Assembly: GCF_008807375.1 (NCBI RefSeq)
Contig: NZ_CP043311.1
Coordinates: 1,158,001-1,222,000, forward strand
Length of the DNA: 64,000 nt
Reading direction: 5' to 3'
Source of the DNA: Pseudomonas lalkuanensis
GTDB lineage: Bacteria > Pseudomonadota > Gammaproteobacteria > Pseudomonadales > Pseudomonadaceae
Of this stretch, positions 40,399-47,986 are shown piece by piece; the stretch's first letter is position 1, and every line of letters begins with the position of its first letter. Made by a program: the position numbers and the translations under genes. The notes below the pieces were generated by a model. It searched no databases. It was not told where the DNA came from and saw only the letters and a list, made by a program, of their open reading frames with translations.

Positions 40399-41820
40399 TC
40401 AGGAGTTACCCAGAAGAGACCGGATAATCCTGCCAAGAGTTTCCATCGCCTGTTCGCTGGAGTTGCTCCAGGGATGACCAAAGTTGAGACGGGCGCAATG
40501 ACCGAAACGTCGTGTGGCGGAAAAGATCGGCCCCGGAGCGATGCTGATGCCCTGCGCCAGGGCGAGCTGGAACAGGCGCAACGAGTCCACCTGCTCGGGG
40601 AATTCCAGCCAGAGGAAGTAGCCCCCTTCGGGGCGGCTGACGCGGGTTTCTTCGGGGAAATGGCGCGCCACGGCAGCGAGCATGGCGTTGCGCTGGCTCT
40701 CCAGGGCATAGCGCAGTTTGCGCAGGTGGCGGTCGTAGCCGCCGTGCTGCAGGTAGTCGGCGATGGCGGCCTGGGCCGGTACTGAAGCCGAGATGCTGGT
40801 CATCAGCTTCAGCCGCTCGATCTGCCCGGCGAAGCGCCCGCCGGCGACCCAGCCCACCCGGTAGCCGGGTGCCAGGCTCTTGGAGAAGGAACTGCAATGC
40901 ATTACCAGGCCTTCGCTGTCGAAGGCCTTGACCGGTTTGGGTGCGTGCTGGCCGAAGTACAGTTCGGCGTAGACATCGTCCTCGATCATCGGCACCTGGT
41001 GTTTTGCCAGCAGCGCGGCCAGTTGGCGTTTCTTGTCTTCCGAGAGGCTCGCTCCCAGAGGATTCTGGAAGTTGCTCATGAACCAGCAGGCCTTGATCGG
41101 CAGTCGCTCCAGGCTGTCTTCCAGCACCTGCAGGTCGATGCCATCGCGTGGGTGCACCGGAATTTCCACCGCCTTCAGCTTCAGGCGTTCCAGTACCTGC
41201 AGGCTGGCGTAGAAGGCAGGCGCTTCGATGGCCACCAGGTCACCAGGACGGGCAACCACCTGCAGGCAGAGGTTGAGGGCCTCCAGCGCGCCGTTGCAGA
41301 TCACCAGTTCCTCGATGGGCAGCGGCAGGCCGCCGACCATGTAGCGCAGGGCGATCTGCCGGCGCAGGGCATGGTTGCCCGGCGTCATGTCGGCCACTGT
41401 GGAGCGAGGGTCCATTTCCCGAACCGCGTGGGCCATGGAGCGTGCCAGGCGTTGCAGGGGGAAGAGTTCCGGGCTGGGGAAGGCCGAGCCGAAGGGCACG
41501 GTGTCCGGGTCCTTGATGGAGCTCAGCACCGAGAACACCAGTTCGCTGACATCCACCTCGGTGGTGGCCGCTTCCCGTGGTCCCGGCTGGGGCTCGGGCA
41601 AGGGCCGGCGCACGTGTTCGCAGACGAAGTAGCCGGAGCGGGCGCGGGCGATGATCAGCCCGCGGCTTTCCAGCAGGTAGTAAGCCTGGAACACGGTGGA
41701 AGCGCTGACACCGTAGGTGCGGCTGGCGTGCCGCACCGAGGGTACTTTCTGACCCGGGGCCAGCACTCCGGTGCGGATCAGTTCGGCGATCTCGTCGGCG
41801 AATTTCTCGTAGCGCTTCAT
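40399..41820 (-). CDS. MocR-type GntR/aminotransferase transcriptional regulator
   Basis: The 473-residue protein joins a GntR winged-helix domain (about 1-75: KFADEIAELIRTGVLAPGQKVPSVRHASRTYGVSASTVFQAYYLLESRGLI) to a fold-type I PLP aminotransferase-like domain. The PLP lysine is in SSFSKSLAPGYRVGWVAGG and the phosphate/ring region includes SNFQNPLGASLSEDKK. The ATG at 41820 has a good SD (AGGAAAAG). Such regulators usually control a pyridoxal or amino-compound pathway; no obvious target gene is divergent to it. Confidence 0.9.
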   Translation of the reverse strand: MKRYEKFADEIAELIRTGVLAPGQKVPSVRHASRTYGVSASTVFQAYYLLESRGLIIARARSGYFVCEHVRRPLPEPQPGPREAATTEVDVSELVFSVLSSIKDPDTVPFGSAFPSPELFPLQRLARSMAHAVREMDPRSTVADMTPGNHALRRQIALRYMVGGLPLPIEELVICNGALEALNLCLQVVARPGDLVAIEAPAFYASLQVLERLKLKAVEIPVHPRDGIDLQVLEDSLERLPIKACWFMSNFQNPLGASLSEDKKRQLAALLAKHQVPMIEDDVYAELYFGQHAPKPVKAFDSEGLVMHCSSFSKSLAPGYRVGWVAGGRFAGQIERLKLMTSISASVPAQAAIADYLQHGGYDRHLRKLRYALESQRNAMLAAVARHFPEETRVSRPEGGYFLWLEFPEQVDSLRLFQLALAQGISIAPGPIFSATRRFGHCARLNFGHPWSNSSEQAMETLGRIIRSLLGNS

Positions 41821-41901
41821 CTTTTCCTGGTTGGGCAGCGGCAAGGCGGTGCCCAACTCTAAGCGCTCGGCGCGAACGCCGCCATGATCCCGGCCCATGC
41901 T

Positions 41902-43317
41902 TCAGCGTCTCGGGCTGACGAAGGTGCTGCCGGCGCTGACCTCGGTTTCCGGTTCATCCAGGCTGCGCACCACGAAGCGCAGCGGACGGGAACCGGCGGG
42001 GCCGCCGTCGTCGGTGAGCGCCACCGATACCGGCAGGGAGAGGATCTCGCCGGCACCGACGCTGACCTCGTGCTCGCCCTGGAGGCGGAAGCCGGGGGCT
42101 TGCTCCAGTTCCACCGCGTAACGCTGGTCGCGCTGGGTCTTGTTGATCAGTTTGAGGTTGTAGATGTTCTCGATCTCGCCGGCGGCGTTCTCGCGGAACA
42201 TGCCACGGTCCTTGATCACGTCGACCGACAGCTGCGGACGGGTGGCACCCAGCCAGGCCAGTGCGAGGATCATCAGCACCAGAGCGATGGCGTAGCCGAT
42301 CAGTCGTGGGCGCAGCAGACGGGTCTTGCCGCCTTCCAGTGCGCGTTCCGAGCTGTAGCCCACCAGGCCACGGGCATAGCCCATGCGGTCCATGATCGAG
42401 TCACAGGCATCGATGCAGGCGGCGCAGCCGATGCAGGCGATCTGCAGGCCATCGCGGATGTCGATGCCGGTGGGGCAGACCTGCACGCACATCTGGCAGT
42501 CGATGCAGTCGCCCAGGCCCTGGGCCTTCGGGTCGCTGCCCTTCTTGCGCGGGCCACGGGATTCGCCGCGGGGGGCGTCGTAGGAAACGATCAGGGTGTC
42601 CTTGTCGAACATCACGCTCTGGAAGCGGGCGTACGGGCACATGTGGATACACACCTGCTCGCGCATCCAGCCTGCATTTATATAGGTGGCCCCGGCGAAG
42701 AAGATCACCCAGAACAGCGCGGTGCCGCCGATTTCCCAGGTGGCCAGGTTCGCCACCAGGTCACGTACCGGGGTGAAGTAGCCGACGAAGGTGATGGCGG
42801 TGGCCAGGCTGATGGCCAGCCAGAGGAAGTGCTTGGCGGAGCGGCGCAGCAGCTTGTCAACGCTCCAGGGGGCGGCCGCCAGCTTGATGCGCTGGTTGCG
42901 GTCACCCTCGGTGACTTGCTCGCACCACATGAACATCCAGGTCCAGACGCTCTGCGGGCAGGTGTAGCCGCACCAGACGCGGCCGGCGAACACCGTGATG
43001 AAGAACAGGCCGAAGGCGCAGATGATCAGCAAACCCGACAGCAGGATGAAATCCTGGGGCCAGAAGGTGGCGCCGAAGATGTAGAACTTGCTTTCTTCCA
43101 GGCTCCAGAGCACCGACTGGCGACCGTCCCAGTCGAGCCAGAGGGTGCCGAAGAAGAGCAGGCACAGAAGGCCCGCACCGAGGCGGCGCAGGTCGCGGAA
43201 GAGGCCGGTGAAGCGGCGGGTGTGGATAGGTCCGCTGGAGGCGGAAAGGGGTTTGCTGGCTATTGGGGGCAGGCTGGGAGTCACCTCGATGACCTGCGCC
43301 GGAATTCTCTCGCTCAT
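41902..43317 (-). CDS. ccoG: Cytochrome c oxidase accessory protein CcoG
   Basis: CcoG (FixG/RdxA) is an inner-membrane polyferredoxin and copper reductase used in cbb3 oxidase assembly. The 471-residue protein has about five spans, a cysteine pair in GRVWCGYTCPQSVWTWMFMWCEQ and two 4Fe-4S motifs: CIDCQMCVQVCP and CIGCAACIDACD. The C-terminus holds an Ig-like IG-fold domain. ccoNOPQ and ccoHIS are not next to it here; Pseudomonas often keeps extra ccoG copies apart from them. Confidence 0.94.
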   Translation of the reverse strand: MSERIPAQVIEVTPSLPPIASKPLSASSGPIHTRRFTGLFRDLRRLGAGLLCLLFFGTLWLDWDGRQSVLWSLEESKFYIFGATFWPQDFILLSGLLIICAFGLFFITVFAGRVWCGYTCPQSVWTWMFMWCEQVTEGDRNQRIKLAAAPWSVDKLLRRSAKHFLWLAISLATAITFVGYFTPVRDLVANLATWEIGGTALFWVIFFAGATYINAGWMREQVCIHMCPYARFQSVMFDKDTLIVSYDAPRGESRGPRKKGSDPKAQGLGDCIDCQMCVQVCPTGIDIRDGLQIACIGCAACIDACDSIMDRMGYARGLVGYSSERALEGGKTRLLRPRLIGYAIALVLMILALAWLGATRPQLSVDVIKDRGMFRENAAGEIENIYNLKLINKTQRDQRYAVELEQAPGFRLQGEHEVSVGAGEILSLPVSVALTDDGGPAGSRPLRFVVRSLDEPETEVSAGSTFVSPRR

Positions 43318-43556
43318 GATCAGTGCCCATCAGGCTGTTACGGCGAGACGGACTATAGGAAGGCACTGATCGGCAAAACAGATTCAGATCAGACACCAAA
43401 AACCATATCAGATGAGCCGTGATGGGCCGCCAGGCCGCAACACGCATGGCGTGGGCACCTGGCGGTGGAATCCATGACAGCTGTGCGGCATCTGGTCGCG
43501 GGTCGTTGGGCGAGGCAGCCAGCTCTGATCCGGTCAGACGTGCCGCAGCACAGCGA

Positions 43557-43730
43557 TCAGCGCAACATCGAGCCTATGGTGGCCACCGGCATGATGCAGG
43601 TGGGGTATGCGGGCGGACAGTACTGGGTCGCGGCCAGGGGCTGCGGCAGGGGACGCATCAGCGCTGCGGTGTAGGCAGCACCGAAGGCGCAGACGGCAAC
43701 GGCGAGGCACAGCTTTTCTCTTATTGTCAT
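43557..43730 (-). CDS. 57 aa single-span/exported peptide, candidate island gene
   Basis: The product reads MTIREKLCLAVAVCAFGAAY followed by TAALMRPLPQPLAATQYCPP and a short tail with another Cys. Residues 6-25 form a hydrophobic signal or membrane segment; three cysteines lie in or after it. ATG 43730 has GAGGA at 7-bp spacing (an ATG 6 bp upstream is too close to it). A 20-bp palindrome of the island type lies 67 bp upstream. The real status needs expression evidence, but start signal, composition and upstream site agree. Confidence 0.55.
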   Translation of the reverse strand: MTIREKLCLAVAVCAFGAAYTAALMRPLPQPLAATQYCPPAYPTCIMPVATIGSMLR

Positions 43731-43797
43731 GGTCATTCCTCTGCAATGGAGGGACATCTTGTTGTGAAGCAAGACTAGGAACTGCTGCGACAAGCCG

Positions 43798-43817
43798 CCT
43801 CGTCCGAATGGACTAGA
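43798..43817. promoter_or_regulatory. Island palindrome 1 (candidate LuxR-type operator)
   Basis: CCTCGTC-CGAATG-GACTAGA matches 14 of 20 positions of the consensus CATCGTCCGATCGGACGATG. It is 67 bp upstream of the 57 aa gene (43730) and overlaps the nudE stop codon. Weakest of the six together with site 2. Confidence 0.45.
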
Positions 43818-44358
43818 TTCGGGACGACCTGCTGAGTGCCATGAACAGCGCGGCAATGGCGCGGGCTTCCTGCAGCTCTCCCGACGCCACCAGGGCCGGC
43901 AGCTGTGACAGGGGGACCTGCATGACCTCCAGGGGTTCCGGCTCATCGCCCGTGGCGATGCAGGGCTGCAGGTCCTCGGCCAGCACCACGCGGCAGCTAT
44001 GGCACAGGTGTCCGGGCGCCAGGGTCAGCGTGCCCAGTTCACGGAGGCGACCGGCGCGCAGGCCGACTTCTTCCATCAGTTCGCGATTGGCCGCCTGCAG
44101 CGTGGTTTCCCCGGGTTCGACCCCACCCTTGGGCAGGCCCAGCACCCGCTGCTCCACGCCGACGGCGTACTCGCGCACCAGCAGAACGTGCTGTGGATCG
44201 GCCAGGGCCACTACCAGCACCGATTCATAGCCGGAGCCGCGCAGGCGCTCGTAGACCCGCTGCTGACCGTTGGCGAATTCCAGGTGCAGGGCTTCGATCT
44301 GGAACCAGTCGCTCCTGGCGCGCAGTTCGGTCTTGAGGATGGTGGGCAGGCTGCGCAT
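43813..44358 (-). CDS. nudE: ADP-compounds hydrolase NudE (Nudix family)
   Basis: NudE hydrolyses ADP-ribose, NADH and diadenosine polyphosphates. The 181-residue protein (E. coli NudE 186) has the Nudix box GGVEPGETTLQAANRELMEEVG and the family-typical VYERLRGSGYESVLVVAL and TLTLAPGHLCHSC. The start at 44358 (MRSLPTILKTEL) fits; the frame is open to 44496 but the extension is not NudE-like. It sits at the left border of the catabolic island, 189 bp after the LuxR-type regulator, and has an island-type palindrome 53 bp upstream. Confidence 0.88.
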   Translation of the reverse strand: MRSLPTILKTELRARSDWFQIEALHLEFANGQQRVYERLRGSGYESVLVVALADPQHVLLVREYAVGVEQRVLGLPKGGVEPGETTLQAANRELMEEVGLRAGRLRELGTLTLAPGHLCHSCRVVLAEDLQPCIATGDEPEPLEVMQVPLSQLPALVASGELQEARAIAALFMALSRSSRI

Positions 44359-44411
44359 GGCGGGCTCCCGTGGCGGTTCCGCAAGAGGGTCGCGCGCATC
44401 GGGATGCGGGG

Positions 44412-44431
44412 CATCGTCTGGATGGACTACG
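44412..44431. promoter_or_regulatory. Island palindrome 2 (candidate LuxR-type operator)
   Basis: CATCGTC-TGGATG-GACTACG has a perfect left half and the same 6-bp spacer; 14 of 20 positions match the consensus. It lies 53 bp upstream of the nudE start. Confidence 0.5.
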
Positions 44432-44467
44432 TCGTGGAGCCAGAGCCTGCGGGTGACGCTGCAGGAG

Positions 44468-44525
44468 CCAGCTTGCTGGCGAACGGACGCGCGCAATGGG
44501 TGTTCGCGAGCAAGCTCGCTCCTAC
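44468..44525. repeat. REP-like inverted repeat
   Basis: AGCTTGCTGGCGAACGGACG and, 13 bp on, GTTCGCGAGCAAGCTCGCTC form an imperfect inverted REP pair between nudE and the LuxR-type regulator gene. It may also end transcription of the regulator. Confidence 0.55.
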
Positions 44526-44547
44526 GGAAGGGCGTGGGACAGACCGA

Positions 44548-45678
44548 TCACCCCAGCGTCGCCACGCTGCGCAGGATCAGCCGCACCAGCATGGTCTGCC
44601 GGGTCACCCCGGTCTTGGAGAAGGTGGAACGCAGGTGGGCCCGTGCGGTGTTGCGGCTGATGCCCAGGGCGTCGGACGCTTCGTCCAGGGTCAGGCCGTT
44701 GGCCAGCAGCATGGCCAGCTGGGCCTCGGCCGGGGTCAGGTCGAACAATGCCTTGACGATTTCCTGGGGCGCGCTGGATTCCTGTTCCGGGTCGCTGATG
44801 AAAATCACCACCGATGGGCATTGCTTGCCCTCGTTCCAGGCCGACAGCGGCACCGAGCGCACGATGATGCCGAGATCCGCCTTGCCCGACGGCCGTTGCA
44901 CCCGCAGGGCTTCCACGACCGAGGGCAGGTTGTTCTTCTGGGATTGCAGGGCCTGCTTCACCAGGCGGCGGAATTCCTGGGTATCCCGCGGGTTACCCAC
45001 CTGCAGGCCTTCGTTGACCAGCTTCAGGCCGTCCTTGTCCTGCAGCAGTCGCTCGGCCACACGGTTGGTCTGCAGCACCTTGCCGTCCTCGTCGAGGATG
45101 ATGGTGCCCACCGCCAACTGGTCCACCGCGCCGGCGTAGAGGTTGCGCTCGGTCTCGATGCGGTTCAGCTGCATATGGATCTTGATGGAGCGTTCCAGGT
45201 GCGGGATGAACTGCGCCACCAGCGCCTTGTCGTTCTCGGTGAACTCCGGGTCCTCGCGGCCGCGGCTGACGCGGATGCGGCACTGGGCGCCGTCGCTGGT
45301 GCGGATGTCCGCGCCGAGGATGTGGAACACCCCCACCGGCTCCAGGAAGCTCTTGAAGAACTCCGATTCTTCCCATTCCGTGCGCGAGAGGAACTCCGCG
45401 TTGGTGACCACCTGTCGGTTGGGCAGGTCGACGAAGGGGTCGAGGGCGAAGAAGTACTTGTTGTAGGACGCCGTGACCTCAGAAGAGCTGCCGGTGGTGT
45501 TGACCATCAGGCCTTCGGCGTGCTCGCTCGGCGGCCGCAGGATGAAGGTGACGTACTTGCTCTGCAGGTACATGTTCAGCTGGTTGAGAAAGGTTGCCCA
45601 CGGGATGTCTTCCAGCGGCCCCTGGTAGAGGTTGCCGAGCATCCCGCTGAATTCTTCGAGCGTGAGATTGTGTGCCAT
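44548..45678 (-). CDS. LuxR-family transcriptional regulator, likely controller of the catabolic island
   Basis: The 376-residue protein ends in a LuxR/NarL-type helix-turn-helix (about 313-376: FDLTPAEAQLAMLLANGLTLDEASDALGISRNTARAHLRSTFSKTGV). The N-terminal two thirds look like a GAF-like sensor (about 1-170) and a PAS-like domain (about 175-300, AVGTIILDEDGKVLQTNRVAERLL). There is no receiver domain and no typical acyl-homoserine-lactone pocket, so a substrate or intermediate of the pathway is the likely ligand. The gene follows the KshA-like gene on the same strand. I propose that it binds the six 20-bp palindromes of the island. Confidence 0.85.
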   Translation of the reverse strand: MAHNLTLEEFSGMLGNLYQGPLEDIPWATFLNQLNMYLQSKYVTFILRPPSEHAEGLMVNTTGSSSEVTASYNKYFFALDPFVDLPNRQVVTNAEFLSRTEWEESEFFKSFLEPVGVFHILGADIRTSDGAQCRIRVSRGREDPEFTENDKALVAQFIPHLERSIKIHMQLNRIETERNLYAGAVDQLAVGTIILDEDGKVLQTNRVAERLLQDKDGLKLVNEGLQVGNPRDTQEFRRLVKQALQSQKNNLPSVVEALRVQRPSGKADLGIIVRSVPLSAWNEGKQCPSVVIFISDPEQESSAPQEIVKALFDLTPAEAQLAMLLANGLTLDEASDALGISRNTARAHLRSTFSKTGVTRQTMLVRLILRSVATLG

Positions 45679-45741
45679 GTCTGAACCGCTTTTTATTTTT
45701 GTAGGGAGCTACTTACAGACTAACGGGATGTTTCATCAAGT

Positions 45742-45774
45742 CCGGTCGTCTTCCGCTGATCGGGAGACGACCGG
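45742..45774 (-). terminator. Hairpin between the KshA-like gene and the LuxR-type gene
   Basis: The stem CCGGTCGTCTTCC / GGGAGACGACCGG (one mismatch) with a 7-nt loop lies 15 bp past the KshA-like stop. No strong T run, so partial termination is possible; it separates the oxygenase from the regulator. Confidence 0.6.
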
Positions 45775-45788
45775 TCCCGTTGCCGGTG

Positions 45789-46835
45789 TCAGGCCGGTTC
45801 AGTGACGTCCAGTACAACGAAGGAGCGGGGTTCGGCGATGCCGGAAGGCACGTCGGCGATGTCGGTGTAGAACTGGTCGTACCACTTGCGCAGCTGGTAG
45901 ACCGGACCGTCGCCGTCACACAGCAACGGGTTGTCGACGCGGGTCTTGCTGTGCCAGATGGCCACGTCCTCGTAGAAGGCGTCCTGGGCCTGCTTCACGT
46001 AGGCCCTGGCCATCTCGCGGTTCTGCTCGTCGGTCAGGCCCGGGACCTTCTTCACCAGCACGCCGTAACGCAGGGTGAAGCTGTCGAGGTCGATGGGCAC
46101 GTGGCAGTTGAGCAGGATCGAATGGATCGGCATGCCGCCCATGGCACCGGTCATTTCGGTGATCTGGTAGGCCGGACCGTAGTAGGTGGCCACGGTGGTC
46201 AGCTCGTCGTCGCCGGACAACCGTGCGCTCTTGCCACGCATCACCTGCACGGCCATATGGGCCTCGAAGGTGTTGCTGAAGTGGTTGAGGTCGGTGCCGT
46301 GTACCGAATCGAAGTGCGCCATGTCGGCGACGTTGTCGATCAGCTCGCGGCAGTTGGTGTCGATCTTCAGCTCGGCCACTTCCCACTCCGCCCACTCGTC
46401 GCTGAAGCAGGCATCGATGCGTGGAATGGCCTGCTCCTCGATCGGCGGGTTGCCTTCCGGGTCGTTCCAGACGAACAGCAGATTGTTCTGCTCGGAAACC
46501 GGCCAGGACTTGATCTTCGCCCGCGGCGGAATGCGCTTGGCGTAGGGGATGTCGTCGCAGATGCCGTCGGCGCGCCAGCGCCATTCGTGGAAGGGGCAGC
46601 GGATCGCGTCGCCCTCGACGCAACCCTGGCTCAGGTCGGCCCCCATGTGCGGGCAGTAGCCATCGAGGATGCGGATCTGCCCGTCCTCTCCGGCGAAGGC
46701 CACCAGGCGGGTGCCGAATACATCCAGTCGGTGGGCCTTGCCGTCACGGTACTGGCTGGCCAGGCCCAGGCAGTGCCAGCCACGCGCGTAACGGGGCTCC
46801 AGCTGCTTGGCTTCGATGCGGTGCAGGGTACTCAT
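45789..46835 (-). CDS. Rieske non-heme iron oxygenase, KshA-like (3-ketosteroid 9-alpha-hydroxylase type)
   Basis: The 348-residue oxygenase has the Rieske 2Fe-2S ligands Cys61-x-His63 and Cys80-x2-His83 and the mononuclear iron site in DNVADMAHFDSVHG (His174, His179). The N-terminus RYARGWHCLG, DGYCPHMGADLSQG, CPFHEWRWRADG and the C-terminal SKTRVDNPLLCDGDGPVYQLRKWYDQFY strongly resemble actinobacterial KshA. It should hydroxylate a ring carbon using O2 and electrons from a reductase; no KshB-like reductase is in the window. It is divergent to the small-barrel genes across palindrome 3. Substrate may be a steroid or another cyclic ketone. Confidence 0.88.
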   Translation of the reverse strand: MSTLHRIEAKQLEPRYARGWHCLGLASQYRDGKAHRLDVFGTRLVAFAGEDGQIRILDGYCPHMGADLSQGCVEGDAIRCPFHEWRWRADGICDDIPYAKRIPPRAKIKSWPVSEQNNLLFVWNDPEGNPPIEEQAIPRIDACFSDEWAEWEVAELKIDTNCRELIDNVADMAHFDSVHGTDLNHFSNTFEAHMAVQVMRGKSARLSGDDELTTVATYYGPAYQITEMTGAMGGMPIHSILLNCHVPIDLDSFTLRYGVLVKKVPGLTDEQNREMARAYVKQAQDAFYEDVAIWHSKTRVDNPLLCDGDGPVYQLRKWYDQFYTDIADVPSGIAEPRSFVVLDVTEPA

Positions 46836-46937
46836 CTTGTTCTTCTCCCATCGGGGTTCTGGAGGGCTGCATCCGATTCAGGCAGACCGTTGCAGCGCGT
46901 GCACCGACCGGATTCTGCGGTGCCAGCATTTCCCGGC

Positions 46938-46957
46938 ATCGTCTGATCGGACGATGG
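46938..46957. promoter_or_regulatory. Island palindrome 3 (best copy)
   Basis: CATCGTC-TGATCG-GACGATG: perfect 7-bp half-sites, 19 of 20 positions equal the symmetric consensus. It lies 58 bp before the start at 47016 and 102 bp before the KshA-like start, so it could control both directions. Confidence 0.75.
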
Positions 46958-47015
46958 CCCCGGCTGGCGCCACGGTTCTACTGCGCGGAAGAACAACAAA
47001 AGGGAGCGCCCAAGG

Positions 47016-47348
47016 GTGATCCACATACTCGATGAGATTCCGCTCGCCCCCGCGCGCCTTGCGCCGGTGCTGGAGGCCCTGGACCAGCTTTACCTGCCGG
47101 CTTGCGCCGCCCGTGGCCTGACCCTGGAGCGGCGCTGGGTGTCGCCACCCGTGGAGATTCCCGGACAGGTGAACACCCTCTGGCTGCTCTGGCAGGTGGC
47201 CGACGTCTGGGCCTACTACGCCATGCGCAGTGGTGCGGGCGAGGAAGTCCGCGCCTTCTGGGACCAGGTGGAATCGCACGGCGAAGGCCGTCGCCGTCAC
47301 GTGCTCGGCCCGGCCGGGCTGCCACTGGAGGCGCCCCATGTGGAGTGA
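47016..47348 (+). CDS. Small NIPSNAP/Dabb-like protein (110 aa)
   Basis: The product starts at GTG (MIHILDEIPLAPARLAPVLE) with AAGGGAG upstream. A segment LWLLWQVADVWAYYAMRSGAGEEVRAFWDQVESHGEGRRRHVLGP resembles the helix-strand pattern of NIPSNAP or dimeric alpha/beta-barrel proteins. It overlaps the next gene by 11 bp and both follow palindrome 3. Members of this fold in catabolic clusters can be small lyases, isomerases or carriers. The assignment is by pattern only. Confidence 0.6.
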   Translation: MIHILDEIPLAPARLAPVLEALDQLYLPACAARGLTLERRWVSPPVEIPGQVNTLWLLWQVADVWAYYAMRSGAGEEVRAFWDQVESHGEGRRRHVLGPAGLPLEAPHVE

Positions 47349-47973
47349 AACCCTGCAACTGACGCTGTCCGCCGATAGCGATCCTTCCGTCCTGGACTCT
47401 CTGCTGCGTGAGCGCCTGCAGGCACTGCCCGACCTGCTGTACCTGGGGTTCGGCCAGAACCTGCCGGGCAGTTGGGGCGCCGCCGATTGCACCCTCGACC
47501 TGCTGTTTGCGGAGTCGCCCCCTGTCGCCCTGGACGACATCCTCAGCCACCTGCCGGGCATCGCCGGATTCCAGCGCATCCCGTACCAGCGCATCGGTGG
47601 CGGGCTCAGAGAACCGGCCCTGACCGGCGGTGCCTGGCGCACGCTGCTGCTGCGGGTACGCCCGCAGGCAATGGAGCAGCGCGCAGCACTGGAGCAGGAC
47701 CTTCTGCGGATGCCCGGCTACATGCCGGGCATCCGCAACTGGCAATTGTCGCGGGTGACGTCCCCGTCGCCCTGGACTCACGTCTGGCAGCAGGAGTTCG
47801 CCCGGGTCGAGGACCTGCTGGGCGAATACCTCAGCCATCCCTATCACTGGGCCTGGGTGGACCGCTGGTTCGACCCCGATTGCCCGGACTGGGCGGTGGA
47901 CGCCATCGCCCATGCCTTCTGTCCCTTCCAGCAGAGCCTGCTGGCTCGGGCCGCCGAATTCTCAGAAAGCTGA
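47338..47973 (+). CDS. Tandem dimeric alpha/beta-barrel (Dabb-like) protein
   Basis: I chose the ATG at 47338 (MWSETLQLTLSADSDPSVLD), inside the end of the previous gene, giving 211 residues; the frame is open further upstream but that part is a shadow. The C-terminal half RNWQLSRVTSPSPWTHVWQQEFARVEDLLGEYLSHPYHWAWVDRWFDPD has the Dabb/stress-responsive pattern (W...F....L..Y..HP.H), and the N-terminal half may be a second ferredoxin-like repeat. Function unknown; the coupling with the previous and the following gene suggests one operon. Confidence 0.65.
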   Translation: MWSETLQLTLSADSDPSVLDSLLRERLQALPDLLYLGFGQNLPGSWGAADCTLDLLFAESPPVALDDILSHLPGIAGFQRIPYQRIGGGLREPALTGGAWRTLLLRVRPQAMEQRAALEQDLLRMPGYMPGIRNWQLSRVTSPSPWTHVWQQEFARVEDLLGEYLSHPYHWAWVDRWFDPDCPDWAVDAIAHAFCPFQQSLLARAAEFSES

Positions 47974-47986
47974 CCTGGAGACACGC

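Noticed and set aside
40120..40477. Two short plus-strand frames (60 and 64 codons) near the MocR-type gene
   Set aside because: No SD, no family features, and the second overlaps the 3' end of the MocR-type gene in antisense.
45742..45774. TCGTC...GACGA inverted repeat as a seventh island operator
   Set aside because: Half-sites are too far apart (not a 6-bp spacer) and the element forms a long hairpin just after a stop codon, so it is treated as a terminator-like structure.
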